From the NCBI RefSeq assembly GCF_040412425.1, contig NC_089784.1, positions 36,747,570 to 36,811,569 on the forward strand: DNA of 64,000 nt, given 5' to 3'. The position numbers and the translations under genes were made by a program. The first letter of the stretch is position 1. Every line of letters begins with the position of its first letter. The notes under the pieces were generated by a model that worked only from the letters and a program-made list of their open reading frames with translations, was not told where the DNA came from and did not search any database. Source of the DNA: Macrobrachium rosenbergii (Eukaryota; Arthropoda; Malacostraca; Decapoda; Palaemonidae). Of the stretch, positions 1 to 11,459 are shown piece after piece.

Positions 1-981
1 AACACTATAATGGTTTCCCTGGTTTTATTTCACCTAGATAAGTCTCAGTTGAACAAACAGATATATCACTTACCTTGTACACATTCATTAATTTCTCTGA
101 TCACTGGTGGTCAAAATGAAACACTGTGCTTTTCAAACTTTAAACAGACAAATTTATTTCTAAGTTCAAAAGTTATAGGAGAGTTCACAATCTCAAAAAT
201 ATTTATTATTACTTGACATAAGTGCAAGATTTAAGCATTTCTTGACCAAGATTAATTCACAAAACTTTAGTTTATCAAGAAAGCAATTTGGTTAAGTAAA
301 ATTCAAACCATTAACTCTCACTCAAGTTTTAGATATGCACCTGATTGAATAAATCCAACACAAGTGTTCACTAAAACATCAATAAATGGGAGTCAGTACA
401 GGTGTTCACTGAATTCTCAATAATAAGTATGCACTGACAAAATGCTGAGCAATCACCAACACAAAACTTTGGAAAACACTAATTACAAAATTAGAGTCAT
501 ATGATAACACAGACATACAAGAATGGAATATGCAAAAATGGAAATGTACATACAGTAATTTCACTATGACAAAAATATGTTTAAAGATTATATTAATCTT
601 TCAAAAGATTATCTTCACTTTTATAAAAAAAAAAGACTAAACTCACGTCTTTCTAAGACTTTCTCAAAGACAACACTGCCAAGTCACAATGATATACACT
701 TAATGATATATAGTTAGCAGCAAGACACATTAGAACTCACTATAAGAGATATTATCCACCTCTTATCAAAATAATAATTCTCTATCACAATAACAGCACA
801 AAACATATCAAGTAAGAATCTTACCTTCTTCAAAAGAAAATAGTAAAACACATTTCCACAATGCTTCCACAATATAAATACCTTAGATCACTTTTACAAA
901 ATGTATACACTTCGTGGATGAATTTATCAAAACTTATACATATAGGAGAGCAACCAGTATACACCCTTATACATGAATGAT

Positions 982-985
<4 letters not shown>
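1..985. other. AT-rich non-coding sequence, nothing recognised
   Basis: Short frames only, none with a recognisable domain, biased codon use or splice context. No repeat seen elsewhere in the window was noticed here. Confidence 0.6.

Positions 986-1027
<42 letters not shown>
986..1027. repeat. (GA)n microsatellite
   Basis: About 21 uninterrupted GA dinucleotides. The short serine/leucine open frame across it on the minus strand is a by-product of the repeat. Confidence 0.95.
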
Positions 1028-1029
<2 letters not shown>

Positions 1030-1758
1030 TTTATGCCAGCAACCCCTTTGCCTAACTAACTGTTTTTCATTCAGTACTCTTTTATCTTCAAGCCCTCCCA
1101 GAATACATGATACATAAAGTATACATACATTATACCTACAGGTATACATGTACGGTATACATACAGGACTGGAGCTTCAAGCACCTTATCTCTATGATGG
1201 ACATCTGCCACTCACTCAAAACACCTGGGCAAGCAGAAAGAAGTATTCTGGACCAAATTCTGGGTCAGCTGTCAGCGTGTCAACTTTATCTCTCTCACTT
1301 ACTCATTCTTGCTACACTCATTATGGAAACATAATAGACATAGACAAAGATAATAACCTCAGAATAGGCACACAGAACAAATGTGTAACAAGCATTTGGC
1401 CGCTAACTGTCAACTCATCAGAGATAACCAAAGTGGCTCTTGCCTTTCTTCCTTCACCTTAAACACCTGTGTCAATACAGGATGTGGCTAGGTGATAAGA
1501 ATCGTAACCTTTCTCTCTACTCGGCATTAACACTCAGTATTCATTTTAATATACTGCACATTATATTAAACAAATGAAAAAAAACATATCAAAACATATT
1601 TCAGAATCACATGATATGCAATTTATCTGTAAGAAAAAGACATTTTAAGATCATATTATCATATCTCACAACAAATGACGAATGTGCAAAACATCAAAAT
1701 TTTCATCAAAATTTATCATGTTTATAGAATGGTTATATATATTATAACACATTATAAT
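1028..1758. other. Non-coding sequence, nothing recognised
   Basis: A frame of about 100 codons at 1,148-1,462 has no recognisable motif and no support from splice signals. I see no gene here. Confidence 0.5.
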
Positions 1759-1916
<158 letters not shown>

Positions 1917-2119
1917 CCTTTATCACATACACAATTGTTCTGTGCATTAGTAGAATGACTAAAAGGACCTCATTCAAACTGGATGGTATCTAATGGAGTA
2001 TTTATTCAGAAAAAGTTACAAGCTTTCTTGGACAAACAGTCCACATTATCAAGTATCAGCAAAGTGAGCAGACGCGTAGTCCAGCTGTATTTATATCTGT
2101 GTGCTGGGTACTTTTAATC

Positions 2120-2726
2120 CTATAATTGCCTAGCTCCTCCTGTGTGACCCCCACCCCCTCGTGATCTTGGTCTTTCTCTGCCCCCTTCTTCTTCCAGGTG
2201 TCCGTTTTCTGTGTGTTCTCTTGCGTTTTTCCTCCGTTTCCTTGCTACTGTGGCGCATACGATCTTTCTAGATATGCTGTCTTCAAAGCCATTCCTGGTG
2301 TTCCCTGCTATTATGCTCTTGGCGCATGTTATGAAGGTGTTCTCTACAACCAGTCTGGCCATTTTGTTGGTGTTCCTGTACAGAAAACTCATATTTTCCC
2401 AGTCTATTTCATGACCATTTTCCCAACAGTGTTTGGCAACTGCCGACGTCTAATTATAATGCCTTATGTTCTGCAGATGTTGTCTGCTTCGCCCTTTACA
2501 TGATTTGCCAGTTTCGTCATAGTACCCTTCTTCACAGTCTACACACGCTGCCATGTATACCTGCCCCCTCTCTAATCTCTTCCCCCTCTACCGACTTTTT
2601 GTTTCTAACTATTTTATTCCTAATGGTGTTTTTGTAGCTGCCTACCAATTTGAAATTATCTAGCTTTCTGTTAATGGGTGCAATAGAGTTGTTGTACGGG
2701 ACTGTAATTATTTTCTTCCCTACCAA
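2120..2726 (-). pseudogene. PLE GIY-YIG endonuclease region, left (minus) arm
   Basis: Two minus-strand pieces match the right-arm copy. The piece at 2,532-2,726 covers the lead-in (KKIITVPYNN, RKLDNFKLVGSYKNT) and the piece at 2,120-2,392 covers the C-terminal part (FLYRNTNK, ARLVVEN, ISRKIV). The GIY/YYG core between them is out of frame, because the reading frame shifts near 2,540. The nuclease copy is therefore broken. Confidence 0.85.
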
Positions 2727-2909
2727 ATGTTCCTTTTCTATTCTTTCCCTTTCCCCAGAATAGTTTTTCCTTGCCTTGATGTGTGCCCACTCCCACCAAT
2801 ACTTAGGGTAGCCTAATCTCCTAAAACTCTCCCTCAGGTAATCCAGCTCTTCATCTAAAAATTAGGGACTGCAAATCCTATAAGCCCTGATGGCCAACCC
2901 TGCCATTAC

Positions 2910-3690
2910 TCATATTTTTATTTCTTTCCTGTGACTGGAGAACCTATGTATGTATGAACTGGTGTGTGTCTTCTTCCTATATACCTTGAATTTTAAATTT
3001 TCCCCTTCCCTCCTAACCAGGACATCCAAGAAAGGAATTTCTCCCTCCTTCTCTTCTTCTATTGTGAACTTGATGTGTTCATTTAGTTTATTTATGTTTT
3101 CTAGGAACTTGTGTAGATCTTGCCTTTCTCCCTTGTAAATAATGAAGATGTCATCCATGTATCTCACCCATTTTACGATATTTAAGTTCCCTTTATTTAC
3201 TTTGCCCACCTCTTCCTTTTCAAACCATACCATGAAGACATTAGCTAGAATTGGTGAAAGACTCGAACCCATGGCCACGCCATTTTTTTGTATATAATGG
3301 TTTTCGTCCCACTTGAAAACATTAACGCTGAGGGTCGCTGTTAGCAGTTTTATTAAAACGTCATGATCTATGTCGCATGTATAAACCCCTTCCTCCATTT
3401 TCTTTTTTATTACTTCCATCATCGTCTTGACTGGTACGTTAGTGAACAGGGAAGTTACATCCAAACTTGCAAATTTACAGTCTTTTACGTTAATTTTGGA
3501 TAGTTCATCTATCAGGTTCGTGTTATGTTTTAAATGCCCTTCGGATACTAAGCCCACCCATTTTCCCATTACGTTGGAAAGAAATTTCTCCAGCCTCCTC
3601 TGTGGTGATCTCGTCGATGCCACGATCGGTCTTAGCGGGCACCCTTCCTTGTGGATCTTAGGACTACCATAAAGGGAAGATCTACACAAG
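2910..3690 (-). pseudogene. PLE reverse transcriptase, minus strand, N-terminus missing
   Basis: The frame carries RT palm motifs in order. They are an A-like block FASLDVTSLFTNVP, a B-like block NGVAMGSSLSPILANVF, and the C box RYMDDIF (Y-x-D-D), followed by the thumb-side IPFLDVLV block. An upstream KIHKEGCPLRPIV block is the usual PLE lead-in. The same frame stays open to 3,848, but the part beyond about 3,678 is the inverted arm read backwards and is not RT. The true N-terminal half is absent, so this is a 5'-truncated copy that stays open through the catalytic core. Confidence 0.9.
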
Positions 3691-3905
3691 TTCCTAGAAA
3701 ACATAAATAAACTAAATGAACACATCAAGTTCACAATAGAAGAAGAGAAGGAGGGAGAAATTCCTTTCTTGGATGTCCTGGTTAGGAGGGAAGGGGAAAA
3801 TTTAAAATTCAAGGTATATAGGAAGAAGACACACACCAGTTCATACATACATAGGTTCTCCAGTCACAGGAAAGAAATAAAAATAGGAGTAATGGCAGGG
3901 TTGGC
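3678..3905 (+). pseudogene. PLE RT C-terminal piece, right (plus) arm
   Basis: The plus-strand copy of the RT tail starts abruptly at the inversion junction: LHKFLENINKLNEHIKFT, then IPFLDVLVRREGEN. It is inverted and nearly identical to 2,910-3,122. A frameshift near 3,910-3,925 separates it from the endonuclease frame that follows. Confidence 0.88.
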
Positions 3906-4054
3906 GGTTGGCCATCAGGGCTTATAGGATTTGCAGTTCCTAATTTTTAAACGAAGAGCTGGATTACCTGAAGGAGAGTTTTAGGAGATTAGGCTACCCT
4001 AAGTATTGGTGGGAGTGGGCACACATCAAGGCAAGGAAAAACTATTTTGGGGAA

Positions 4055-4674
4055 ATGGAAAGGATAGAAAAGGAACATTTAGTAGGGAAGAAAATAATTA
4101 CAGTCCCGTACAACAACTCTATTGCACCCATTAACAGAAAGCTAGATAATTTCAAATTGGTAGGCAGCTACAAAAACACCATTAGGAATAAAATAGTTAG
4201 AAACAAAAAGTCGGTAGAGGGGGAAGAGATTAGAGGGGGGGCGGGTTTATACATGGCAGCGTGTGTAGACTGTGAAGAACGGTACTATGGCGAAACTGGC
4301 AAATCATGTAAAGAGCGAAGCAAACATCTGCAGAACATAAGGCATTATAATCAGACATCGGCAGTTGCCAAACACTGTTGGGAAAATTATCATGAAATAG
4401 ACTGGGAAAATATGAGTTTTCTGTACAGGAACACCAACAAAACGGCCAGACTGGTTGTAGAGAACGCCTTCATAACATGCGCCAACAACACAATGGCAGG
4501 GAACACCGGGAACGGCTTTGAAGACAACATATCTAGAAAGATCGTATGCTCCACAGTAACAAGGAAACGGAGAAAAACGCAAGAGAACACACGGAAAACG
4601 GACACCTGGAAGAAGAAGGGGGCAGAGAAAGTCCAAGATCACGAGGGGGTGGGGGTCACACAGGAGGAGCTAGG
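4055..4674 (+). pseudogene. PLE GIY-YIG endonuclease region, right (plus) arm
   Basis: This is the best-preserved endonuclease copy. It has a GLY block, a Cys pair (AACVDC), YYGETG with a following Arg, then His residues and the catalytic-type Glu in VVENAFI. These are the expected elements of the Penelope GIY-YIG domain with its added Cys/His features. The frame can be followed upstream to about 3,925 (LGYPKYWWEWAHIKARK), with a stop near 3,950. The open frame runs past 4,674 into the hAT insertion and ends at 4,735; its last residues are hAT sequence, not PLE. Confidence 0.85.
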
Positions 4675-6102
4675 ACAGGGGGTGGGGAACCTTTCTGTGC
4701 ATGAAGGCCACATTGAAATTCATCGTTCCTCATAGAAGCCGCATTCAATAAGTGTTTTTTACAGTTATTTTAAACCTTTTGTAAATATTACATAATCTAA
4801 AGCAGGAGCAAAAAATATACAGTTTGCGCAAATTAATAGCTTCTTTGAGATTGCTCCTTTTGAGACAGCATTTTCATATCGGGCTAACATAGTGGTTTTC
4901 ATTTTAAACTGGTCTTCCAGATGCTCAGTTGTCTTGATTTGTGTCAAGTATGAGAATGTGGATTCAAAACAGTGTGTTGTAGAAAAGCATGAAATCAATT
5001 CGCGTACATGTTCTCGCATACAACGATATTCTGCTTCCTTTCTCCAAATTTTAATGGAATCTTCCCTGCTGTCAATCAGAGATTTCAGGATATTACCTTC
5101 AGACAACTCAATGAGCTCCATTTGTAAATCTTCAGGTGCCTCTGATACTTCAACTAAGTGTGGCTGAAAATCTAGTTTCAGGGTGATGTCTTGCTTTTAA
5201 AAATCATTAAATATTTCACTGTATTCTTCTTCGTGATAAAAAGCAAGTCAGCAAAATACTGCAAACACTGATAGATGGACACACACACACTCACAAAACG
5301 TAGGAAAGGGTCAATAACTAGAGCTTGAAATTGAAGAGATTACCACCTTGTGTCACATCGTTCCTCGAGTGATACGTGAATTAAATGTGATGAGAACATA
5401 ATGGCTTCAACTTACATGATTCCAAAAGCAGGTAAGAGAGATGGAGCTGCCTCATTTTCTATGGTTTCTTACAGTTTTGAACGAAAGATTGTTTGTATCA
5501 TACATCATTACTGAAATATTGTACAAGTCCCTGAATTATTGCATTATCGTGCCTATGGAATTATATACGTACAAATGAGCAAGTTGTTGTATTTGTATGA
5601 TAATTATCGTTCACAAGGCGTCGCTGTTATGAAAGTCTGTTATCCATACTATGTTTTGAAAGAAATGTATTGCTGAAATTATTTATTCATGTAACACTAT
5701 GTTGATAAATGGAGATTCGAACAATTTTGGAATGTGAAGAATTCAGGGGAAAACTTTATCAATAAGCGAGCAGTTGGCACAAATGAAACACTTTCATGAA
5801 GCTGGGTTCTTTTTCTCATTTCTACGTCTCTCTTTTTTTTTTATTTACTAATGATGTGTAAAGTAAGAGATTATTTCCTTCGTTTATTTTACGCACTGCA
5901 CGAATTTAGCATTAGCTTTTACCTATTTGAAGGAGTTCTGTGGTTAGATCTTCCTCAGTTTTATTGTAACTGATTGGTATAACTATTTGGTAGTCTAAGT
6001 TTTTATATAAAAATTTTAATTTATCTTTGAAATCTGCAGAGGGCCGCATTTGATGGTCCAGAAGGCTGCATGCGGCCTGAAGGTGGCAGGTTCCCCACCC
6101 CC
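4675..6102 (-). mobile_element. hAT-family DNA transposon, degenerate, about 1.43 kb
   Basis: Terminal inverted repeats of about 15 bp (GGGGGTGGGGAACCT) lie at both ends. The insertion is flanked by an 8-bp direct repeat GAGCTAGG (4,667-4,674 and 6,103-6,110), the length typical of hAT. The inverted PLE arm near 2,122-2,129 has this 8-mer once, which shows the unoccupied site. A transposase fragment reads on the minus strand. The left terminus has three extra bases (ACA) not seen at the right. Confidence 0.85.
4765..5121 (-). pseudogene. hAT transposase C-terminal remnant
   Basis: A 118-codon open piece ends with a block reading ESTFSYLTQIKTT...EHLEDQFKMKTT. I recognise this as the hAT C-terminal dimerisation region (C-E-S-x-F-S...L-T-x-E-H-L-E-x-Q class). 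The upstream part of the same strand (IKIWRKEAEY) may belong to the helical part before it. The N-terminal BED finger and the DDE residues are absent, so this is a non-functional relic. Confidence 0.75.
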
Positions 6103-6264
6103 GAGCTAGGCGATTATAGGATTAAAAGTACCCAGCACACAGATATAAATACAGCTGGACTGCGCGTCTGCGTTGATAATGTGGACTGTTTGTCCAAGAA
6201 AGCTTGTAACGTTTTCTGAATAAATACTCCATTAGATACCATCCAGTTTGAATGAGGTCCTTTT

Positions 6265-6287
6265 ATAATATATATATATATATATAT

Positions 6288-6384
<97 letters not shown>

Positions 6385-6420
6385 ATATACACACACATAT
6401 ATATATACATATGTGTGTGT
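6265..6420. repeat. (AT)n microsatellite with CA/TG tail
   Basis: About 115 bp of AT repeats are followed by a short mixed ACACAC/ATAT/TGTG tract. The repeat starts directly at the outer end of the right PLE arm. Confidence 0.92.
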
Positions 6421-6652
6421 TTACTCATGACAATGTTACACTTTAAAATACTAAGACACAAATATCTCTTTCATAGTGAATTTACTACACCTTGATCATG
6501 ATAACAAAATATAGTAAAATTGATATTAATGATTTACTTGCAGCTTAATCTTTGAAAGCACCAACACATCAGATGGACCAACTCTACTTTTTCGTACAGA
6601 AATGCGGAATTACAGTAACTTCTAAAACAATGTTATGATAGAAAAGGAATAC

Positions 6653-6814
6653 CTCTTTAGCAAGTAATCTCCTGAGTCCCAACAGCTTCTCCAGTAAATA
6701 ATTCACAGGACCGATTCCAATGCCGGCACTTCCACTGATGGCTGCTCCGCCACGAACTGAGCTGACCGTGCTCACTGAGGAGAGTCCCTCAGGGAAGTAA
6801 CATGAGTCACCGAG
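6653..6814 (-). CDS. Candidate internal exon of an unidentified host gene
   Basis: On the minus strand a 162-nt segment (54 codons, phase 0 at both ends) lies between an AG acceptor (ATTGCAG) and a GT donor (GAG|GTATTC). The peptide reads LGDSCYFPEG at its start and LLEKLLGLRRLLAKE at its end. The amino-acid composition looks like real protein rather than repeat, and I found no related copy in the window. The tract before the acceptor is purine-rich, which argues against it. I do not recognise the protein. Confidence 0.3.
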
Positions 6815-7414
6815 CTGCAATATCACCGACTCATTCACTCGTTCTTTCACCGTTTCGTTTTTTTCTTTTTTCGGCTGTCGCGTCTCACTATGATCCTTCT
6901 GCCGACCACTTTTCTCGCGTTCAGTCAAGATTGCCGACACCACCAAAGGTGCATTTGTTCCATGAAAATCCTTTTTTAATTTTCTCTGTCATGGGCGATC
7001 CAAAGGGCCATCTGGAAAATTAATATAGAGGGTTTTCCTTGAGAAGGATCCACGGGAAAGATTGTGATTCATTCAGCCATCATGTCAGAACTGGCCGATA
7101 TCTTGAATGAATTTGTTTAAAAGGGTTAATTTTTCCACTGAAAATGTCGTTAAAACAAAATCCAACCCTTACGAGTCTCAGAATGAATGAAGTGAGAGAT
7201 TGATTAATGTAATTCCTCATTTAGATGAATGACTTTTATAGCTGATGCTAGTTATTGGGACCAATTAAAACATTGAAAAAAAATTAAAAAGCAGTTAATG
7301 TGCTGGTTGTTTATGTTAGAACATTAGCCTGTCTTTTGAATGTTCTTTTTTTAATAGTTTGCTTAACGAATCGCTTAGACAACCGAGTGGCTTAGGTCCA
7401 TTCTTTCCTCCGTC
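6815..7414. other. Non-coding, nothing recognised
   Basis: No domain, repeat family member or convincing exon seen. Confidence 0.5.
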
Positions 7415-7456
7415 ATCACCATCATCACCATCATCATCAACGTCGTCGTCGTCATC

Positions 7457-7509
<53 letters not shown>

Positions 7510-7510
7510 G
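7415..7510. repeat. Compound trinucleotide repeat (CAT/CGT then TTA)n
   Basis: A run of ATC/CAT and CGT triplets passes into about 17 TTA/ATT triplets (7,457-7,510). The Asn-rich frame on the minus strand across it is a repeat artefact. Confidence 0.93.
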
Positions 7511-10229
7511 ATGAGTCCTAAGTAGCGGTTTAAGTAAAACCATTTCAAATCAAGAGGATATCCGCAATGTCCTTCGAGAAGCTCAGTTTTAATTCCTCTG
7601 CAATCCAGTTTTACCAATTCGTGGATCCAATACAAGCTCTACCATCGGTGCTTACTCGCTCCCATTATCGACTTTCTGAGCCTCATTGTGACCCGTTTCC
7701 GACTCCACGAGGTTTCTGACGTCTGTTGCGAGTTTCAGTAAAGGTCACAGAGCTTAGCCTATGTGCCACTGACATTTGGCATTTTTGGCAGTCGCCACTC
7801 CAAGCATTGACCAAACACAGCGTTACAAACTTCACAATCGTTTTAACAACCATGCCACTGCATGAGGAAAAAAGGCGTGTTGACAAATTACGAAACACGC
7901 TGTAGTTTAAACATGACAACTTATTCTTTCGTACTTTCTCCAAGTTTTTTTTGTTCTAAGAGCATAAGAGTCCCACTTGATTAAGAAAAGAAAAAAATGC
8001 TTGTTGCAGATTCTGTTATCCAGTTACTTTCTCATGCCACCATTTTCTAAAAGAATCAGCTTATTATCGAGAAAATTCTTAAAATTTTATTGGTCTGTAA
8101 ATGTGTTTTATCTGATGTTTTATGTTTAATTTATAAATGAAGACTTTCTTCTTGATCTATTTAGTCTTACTCATAGTACGCTAAAATGAGCCTTTCTTTA
8201 ACTTTGTAATGCATTAATGTACACATTCTATTTTGCCTCACATAATTAATTATCCATCGCACTTAATTAGTGATTTTACTTACATTTCCTCTTTATTTAC
8301 TGTAATTCAATTACATAAAGAAATATGTTCTGTGTTGTCTCCTACTTTACAGAAATCACAAAACTCACACTAGAATTTACCTCTCAAATTCACACACATT
8401 TCCACTTGTTCGTTTAATTTGATTTTTGCAAGGACAATAGTATTCTCCTTTAATACCACATGTCTTTCATACTGTGGATCGTCCTCGTTCATTTATTTTG
8501 TCATCTTCCAATCCAGTTTCGTATTTCTCGAATTTCTTATTTTCGGGTTTTATAGTCATTTTTCTACCATCCCTGAATTCAGTTACTTGCACGTTGATTC
8601 ACCTATTCTGTTACGAAAATGTATAGGTGTCTTGTTATTAACTGTTTATTTCTATAAATTTTTCTTAAGATTGTTTTCGTTTGATGGCCGCGAAATGACT
8701 TAAATTTACCATGTTATTAAATTTAAGTAGTGCGCTGAGAGTCACTCACAACTATTTGCACCTTTGACACATTTTAGATATATGAAACAGCATCTGCGTA
8801 ATTACAGTACTAAAATAAAATATTTCCAATTTTAATCTTTTCTTACTGAGGGTTAGTTATCAAAACGGAAAATAAGCAAACCTATAAGAAAGAAACAGCA
8901 CTCTAATAAAAAGCCACCACCTGTGGGTAGCAAATAGCCCTATACCGTGTAATATTTTCCGCTAGTGTTGTGGTAAATTTAAGGGTTATTTTCCCAAGGT
9001 ATATTAACCATGTAAAAAGGTGTTATGTTGGGACTGAATTGTATTTATCGTTGTTTGAAGGTCTTTTCGGTATTTTCGTAGGCAGGAGTGCCATTTTCCC
9101 GTGAGAATGTCAGGAATCCTAGAAATGGTCTTGCTGCTCGTCATTCCTTTACTAGGCCAGGCAGCAAGCTACCTGCATAGGTCCTAAGGATGCTCTAACT
9201 TGCTGTTCGTTGTAGAATTCAAGTCCTGACTAACTTTTATTTAAATCGCTAGGCACTGACATAGATTCCCCTATTTTTTGTCGAACATAATGCTAGTAGA
9301 ACTAACCAATAGCTCCGCATGAGCTATTACTTTGGGAATTGATTTTTCCTATAGTGTTTTGGTTGCTTGTCAAGAGCTTACCGTAATTTTTTGTTGGTCG
9401 TCTGTAATTAACTTGTAATTAACCTCAGAAGTTGTATGCTGGCCATCCTGGAATGCTATTGATTGTGGTATAGGGGAGCTTTTGGTAAAAAGTGGAGTTT
9501 CCTTCACCAGGGCTTCCAGGGGGCGGGGGTGCAAAGCCCCCGGCTAAGTAACACGCCCTGCTAGGTTAGGTTAGGTTTGGGTATTTTAAGTTAGTATAAT
9601 TCCTTTTATAATAGGTTTCCTTAGCCAATTCCCTCTTAAACATATGGCTCCCCAATGACTTGCACATGCGTGGAACCATTCCATAACAACAACATGACAT
9701 TCTGGTCTTTCTCCCAAAATTTCCCCCCCACTCAAAACCCTGCGTTCCCAAAGCATCCTCAACCATGTTGGGTAGATATAAGATTAATAATAATTGACTG
9801 ACAATACACAACACCACCTCCTTCATCAGCTACACTAAAAGTATAGGAAAAATCAATTTAAAAGGTAATGGTCCGCATGGAGCTGTTGCTTAGATTTACC
9901 ATAATGTTTAGTACCGAAACAAATGACCTAAGCTATGGTAGCTTAGAAAAGTGCTGTGGGATGGGGCTAGTAGCCTAAATTGCACTTAGGCTACCTGGGC
10001 TTGTTTGCTATTGTGTTAGGCGAGGCTGTGCTAGTCTATTGTGAGCTAGCCTATGCCACAATCTGTGACTGTGGGTTGCCACTGTTTAGCCTAATTCCGA
10101 TTAGCCTAGTCTAGGTTCATATGCTAGCTGCTCTGAACATTTGGGCTTGATTGTTAGCTATCCCTTACTTAGTTTAATAAGAAACCCAGAAATGTAACTA
10201 AGTAATACTATACTTAATTTTCTTACCAA
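7511..10229. other. Non-coding, no gene recognised
   Basis: No protein domain seen on either strand. Near 9,500-9,580 there is a short GC-rich motif (GGGTGCAAAGCCCCCGGC) followed by TTAGGTTAGG. A related motif recurs near 10,590-10,690, so it is probably part of a dispersed repeat. Confidence 0.5.
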
Positions 10230-10445
10230 ATATGTGAGCCTTATTTGTTCTTATGAAAATGCCGACCATTGCCTCCTATGTAGGAGTATTCCTCAGCATG
10301 AGCTGGAATTGGTCATTCAAACTTGTTGACAAGGTAGTCAGCCAGTGGTAAACGGGGGATGAAATATGGGAATACCTTTCATCCACATACCTTCACTAAG
10401 CACTTTTTCTTTTTGGCTGCCATCAAGTGAGGACATTCTGCTATG
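10230..10445 (+). mobile_element. DIRS-like terminal-region fragment (same family as 53,010-53,220)
   Basis: The landmarks ACCATTGCC, GGAGTAT, CAGCATGAGCTGGAA, GGTAGT...CCAGT and TTTTTGGCTGC occur in the same order and spacing as at 53,040-53,200. There the sequence is followed by a recognisable DIRS gag start, so this is taken as an isolated left-terminal fragment. Confidence 0.6.
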
Positions 10446-11459
10446 CTCCTGCTGACTTCTAAGTTAGAACTTATGTTGGGTTGTATGCAGAGTAGGGAGA
10501 TGGGTAGACAGTAAATTTCTTCCTAGCGAAAGCTTTCATAGAATAAAAGTTGCTTCAGTGTATATACTTGATGTTAAGCGTTACTTTGGAGGTCCAAGGG
10601 GTGCAAAGCATCCCCAGCCATATCAGGGCACAGTGCCCTAAGTCAGATTAGGAAGGTTAGTTCTGGTTAGGTCAGGACATGATGCTAGGAAAGGTTAGGC
10701 CAAGGTTGTTTGTTCCTATACAAATACAAGCCTTCAGTCTTTATACAGGATTTTGCTTGTGAACACAAGCTGGAACGACCATTAGCTTTCAGACAGTATG
10801 GAGAAGCCCTGCCCACTTGTTGGTCTGCACTCCACTTTGCTTTCAGCCACTGTCGTGTGAAGACGTTTCTGCATTTCACTGCCCGACTGCCGTTTGCAAA
10901 AGACTTTTTGGTGGTTTGTGTTTAGTTGATATATTTTTGAGTGATTTCTGTTTGTGATATATTTGTACACAGACTCCTCAATCACTTTAGCCTTTTGAAG
11001 AGGAAACTACTGGGTTAGGCTCTGTCCAGTGAAAGACAGACTGTGCATTCAGTTTCTTTCTTTTTTGAGGTTGAACCTCATTTATTATCATTTATTATCG
11101 TATGTCACGCCGTGACATGAAAGTAATAAACAACCTAACCCAACGTCTCTTTTCAGGTGTTGTGGAGGCCAAGGGCTTTAGGCCTCTCGGGAGAGCTGAG
11201 TGTCTTTTATTATTATTTAGAAGATGAATACTGTAATAATAATGAACTTAATAATCACTCTTAGGCTCATTGGGTTTGCTGGTATTTGCTCTGACCTTGA
11301 CCTGGAGAACTTACCGGCCACAGAGTCTGGTAGCTGTGGGACTGCTCCTATTCCCTTGGTAACCCCTGATGCAGAATCGGGATTGAGTTCCCAGGTACTG
11401 CCATATACATCATGTGTGAGTGATGTTCTCCTCTACATGCTGTTGCTGTAGGCACATTT

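Larger units (their letters stand above)
1961..6264. mobile_element. Fold-back Penelope-like element (PLE), interrupted by a hAT transposon
   Basis: Two inverted arms of about 1.15 kb flank a 555-bp loop (3,123-3,677). The left arm (1,961-3,122) is read on the minus strand. The right arm (3,678-4,674 plus 6,111-6,264) is read on the plus strand. Each arm carries the C-terminal end of the RT, a linker and the GIY-YIG endonuclease region. The loop carries the RT palm, readable only on the minus strand. Penelope-like elements (RT plus GIY-YIG) are known to leave partial tandem or inverted copies, so this is best read as one minus-strand copy with a 5'-truncated inverted copy joined at its 5' side. 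Both arms have coding damage. Confidence 0.92.

Noticed and set aside
1961..2130. Hammerhead ribozyme in the Penelope-like arms (known for some PLEs)
   Set aside because: I looked for the CTGATGA and GAAA core on both strands of the outer arm and did not see it.
7375..7635. Asn-rich protein frame on the minus strand
   Set aside because: Made by the TTA repeat; flanking residues show no recognisable domain.
9565..9590. TTAGGTTAGG, like the arthropod telomere repeat
   Set aside because: Only about two and a half units and inside a motif that recurs near 10,650; no array.
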